This document shows, piece by piece, positions 62,078 through 64,000 of a stretch of 64,000 nt of DNA. The stretch covers positions 56,145 through 120,144 of the forward strand of contig JAKOTN010000113.1 of assembly GCA_029776255.1 (NCBI GenBank), given 5' to 3'. Numbering within the stretch: position 1 is the stretch's first letter; the number at the start of each line of letters is the position of its first letter. This DNA is from Pseudomonadota bacterium. GTDB lineage: Bacteria; Pseudomonadota; Gammaproteobacteria; Burkholderiales; Rhodocyclaceae. The translations under genes and the position numbers were made by a program. Below the pieces are notes generated by a model. It ran no database searches and was not told the DNA's origin. It saw nothing but the letters and a program-made list of their open reading frames with translations.

Positions 62078-64000
62078 TTACACCGGAATCAGGCGGGCGT
62101 ATTCCAGCAGCAGCCACTTCATGCCGGCGCTGGCGAAGTTGACCTGGACGCGCGCCTGCGGTCCGGCGCCCTCGCTGGCGACGATGACGCCGACGCCGAA
62201 ACTGGCGTGGCGCACGCTTTGTCCGATATGCAGACCGTCGCCGACCGGCGGCGGCCGCCAGCCGGCCACCGTCGTCATGGCGGCGGCACGGGCGGGGCTC
62301 GCCTGACCGGCGCCGCGATCGATCTTGCGCAGCAGTTCGCTCGGCAGCTCGTCGAGAAACGTCGACGGCAGACAGTAGCGCGTTTGTCCGTGCAGCAGAC
62401 GGGTCTGCGCGTGGCTGAGATAGAGGCGACGGCGCGCGCGGGTCACGGCAACGTACATCAGGCGCCGCTCCTCCTCCAGACCCTCACGCTCCATGGCCGC
62501 GTTTTCGTGCGGGAAAAGGCCTTGTTCGAGACCGCTGATGAAAACCACGTCGAACTCCAGCCCTTTCGCGGCGTGCACCGTCATCAACTGCACCGCGTCC
62601 TCGCCCTCGCCGGCCTGCCGCTCGCCGGATTCCAGCGAGGCGTGGGCCAGAAAGGAGGCCAGCGGCCCGGCGGCGGCCATCGCGTCGTCGGCGAGCGGCG
62701 GTGTCGCCTCGTCGGAGAGAAAGGCCGCGGCGGCGCTGATCAGTTCGTCGAGGTTTTCCAGGCGATCCCGCCCGTCCTTTTCCGCCAGATAGTGCTGGCG
62801 CAACCCGCTGTGATCGATCAGATGCTCGATCGTTTCCGGCAACGGCAGATCGCGGGTATCGGCGCGCAGGGTCTCGATCAGGCGGACGAAACGACCGACC
62901 GCGCTGCCGGCCTTGCCCGTCAGACTGGCCGCGGCGTTGTACAGGCTGGAATTGTTCCGCCGCGCCACGTCCTGCAAGGACTCAATGCTGCGCAAACCGA
63001 TACCGCGCGTCGGGAAATTGACCACCCTGGCAAACGCGGTATCGTCGTCGGGGTTGGCCAGCAGGCGCAGATAAGCCAGCGCGTGCTTGATTTCCTGGCG
63101 GTCGAAGAAGCGCAGGCCACCATGAATGCGGTAAGGCACACCGACCCGCACCAGTTCGTGTTCAAGGACGCGCGATTGCGCGTTCGAACGGTAGAGCACC
63201 GCCATTTGCGCGCGCGACACGCCATCGCGGCACAATTCGGCGATTTCCTCGACGATGAAGCGCGCCTCGTCGCTATCGGCAAAGCCCTCGAAAACGCGAA
63301 TCGGCTCCCCGGCGCCGGCGTCCGTCCACAAATTCTTGCCGAGTCGACCGCGATTCTGTTTGATCAGCGCGTTGGCGGCGTCGAGAATGTTGCCGTGCGA
63401 GCGGTAGTTCTGCTCTAGGCGGATGACGTTCGTCAGTTCGAACTCGCGTTGCAGATCGCGCATGTTGCCGATTTCGGCGCCGCGAAAAGCGTAGATCGAC
63501 TGATCGTCGTCGCCGACGGCGAACAGACGGGCGCCGTCCGGTTGGACGATGCGGCCGCGGCCGGCGAGAAGCTTCAGCCACGCGTACTGCAAGCGGTTGG
63601 TGTCCTGAAATTCGTCGACCAGGATGTGCCGGAAGCGCGTCTGATAGTGCCGGCAGAGCGGTTCGTTGCGTTGCAGCAGTTCGTAGGAGCGCAGCAGCAA
63701 CTCGGCAAAATCGACCACGCCCTCGCGCTGGCATTGCGTCTCGTACTCGGCGTACAACTCGACGCGCCGGCTGGTGAAGTGGTCGTAGGCCTCGGCTTGC
63801 GCGGCACGCAGACCCTGTTCCTTGTGCGCGTTGATGAATTGCATCAACTCGCGCGGCGGGAATTTCTGATCGTCCTCGTTGAGATTCTTGAGCAGGCGCT
63901 TGATCGCCGACAGTTGGTCGGCCGAATCGAGAATCTGGAATTGCGCCGGCAAGCCGGCTTCGCGGTAATGCGTGCGCAGCAGGCGGTTGCACAAGCCGTG
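62078..64000 (-). CDS. uvrD: DNA helicase II UvrD (5' end outside window)
   Basis: 3'-to-5' superfamily 1A helicase for nucleotide-excision and mismatch repair. About 640 C-terminal residues are present, beginning within the HGLCNRLLRTHYREAGLPAQF region, so the N-terminal Walker A lies beyond the right edge. Visible motifs include DEFQDTNRLQYAWL (motif II), VGDDDQSIYAFRGA (III), LEQNYRS (IV), TVHAAKGLEFDVVFISGLEQGLFPH (V), VAVTRARRRLYLSHA (VI) and the C-terminal Tudor-like GVGVIVASEG...NFASAGMKWLLLEYARL. No sign of decay. Confidence 0.96.
   Translation of the reverse strand, partial: HGLCNRLLRTHYREAGLPAQFQILDSADQLSAIKRLLKNLNEDDQKFPPRELMQFINAHKEQGLRAAQAEAYDHFTSRRVELYAEYETQCQREGVVDFAELLLRSYELLQRNEPLCRHYQTRFRHILVDEFQDTNRLQYAWLKLLAGRGRIVQPDGARLFAVGDDDQSIYAFRGAEIGNMRDLQREFELTNVIRLEQNYRSHGNILDAANALIKQNRGRLGKNLWTDAGAGEPIRVFEGFADSDEARFIVEEIAELCRDGVSRAQMAVLYRSNAQSRVLEHELVRVGVPYRIHGGLRFFDRQEIKHALAYLRLLANPDDDTAFARVVNFPTRGIGLRSIESLQDVARRNNSSLYNAAASLTGKAGSAVGRFVRLIETLRADTRDLPLPETIEHLIDHSGLRQHYLAEKDGRDRLENLDELISAAAAFLSDEATPPLADDAMAAAGPLASFLAHASLESGERQAGEGEDAVQLMTVHAAKGLEFDVVFISGLEQGLFPHENAAMEREGLEEERRLMYVAVTRARRRLYLSHAQTRLLHGQTRYCLPSTFLDELPSELLRKIDRGAGQASPARAAAMTTVAGWRPPPVGDGLHIGQSVRHASFGVGVIVASEGAGPQARVQVNFASAGMKWLLLEYARLIPV

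Overview
The window is a GC-rich, densely packed chromosomal segment. Gene content and order (ftsY-ftsE, recJ-rpfE, accB-accC-prmA-DUF3426, an aa3 oxidase operon with DUF2244 and DUF2909 proteins, lolCD) point to a betaproteobacterium, most likely of the Rhodocyclales/Azospira-Accumulibacter type. That placement is inferred from gene order and protein similarity recalled from memory, not from a search. I saw no rRNA, tRNA, CRISPR array, insertion sequence or prophage.

Layout. 1-8.3 kb is housekeeping: ftsE (cut by the window edge), ftsY, a pair of M16 peptidases (one lacking the zinc motif), rsmD with an apparent CTG start, coaD, a ferredoxin, a lysozyme-inhibitor-like lipoprotein, folB, plsY and a carboxylesterase. 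8.3-10.2 kb is an A+T-richer islet carrying one orphan gene with PIN-nuclease-like acidic motifs. 10.2-21 kb holds amtB (with a sigma-54 promoter and NtrC-like sites), recJ, an rpfE-like gene, lolC-lolD, a chemoreceptor and comEC. A Spy/LTXXQ protein at 21.4 kb ends in a strong terminator.

22.1-26.4 kb is one of the two most interesting loci: rhodanese, EpsC-type serine acetyltransferase, family 2A encapsulin shell and a cysteine desulfurase with a roughly 200-residue low-complexity N-terminal extension carrying two YYF motifs. This is a desulfurase-loaded encapsulin nanocompartment operon for sulfur metabolism. It is followed by a decayed two-partner-secretion transporter and ilvA.

29.8-37.3 kb is a cytochrome aa3 oxidase operon (DUF2244, coxB with fused cytochrome c, coxA, small assembly protein, cox11, coxC, surf1, SCO-like, ctaB) with an FNR/ANR-type site just downstream of a candidate promoter. 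37.2-48 kb carries mpl, a nucleotidyltransferase-like protein, accB-accC-prmA, DUF3426, a PfkB kinase, an unusual phospholipase D-FHA fusion, tsaD and a Crp/Fnr regulator divergent from a molybdopterin oxidoreductase. dnaE lies at 51-54.4 kb.

54.5-58.9 kb is the second key locus: nrsF-sigF divergent from yedZ1-yedY1-mrpX-thioredoxin-ccdA. It matches the SigF/NrsF-controlled reactive-chlorine defence described in Azospira, in which a periplasmic methionine-rich peptide is oxidised sacrificially and repaired by a molybdenum methionine sulfoxide reductase. The MrpX-like peptide has a methionine at exactly every fifth residue. The divergent region holds two GTAACC-N16-CGAA elements in opposite orientations, one of them overlapping the sigF start. 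The window ends with an orphan ParA, a TAXI-type binding protein, a quinone oxidoreductase and the 3' part of uvrD.
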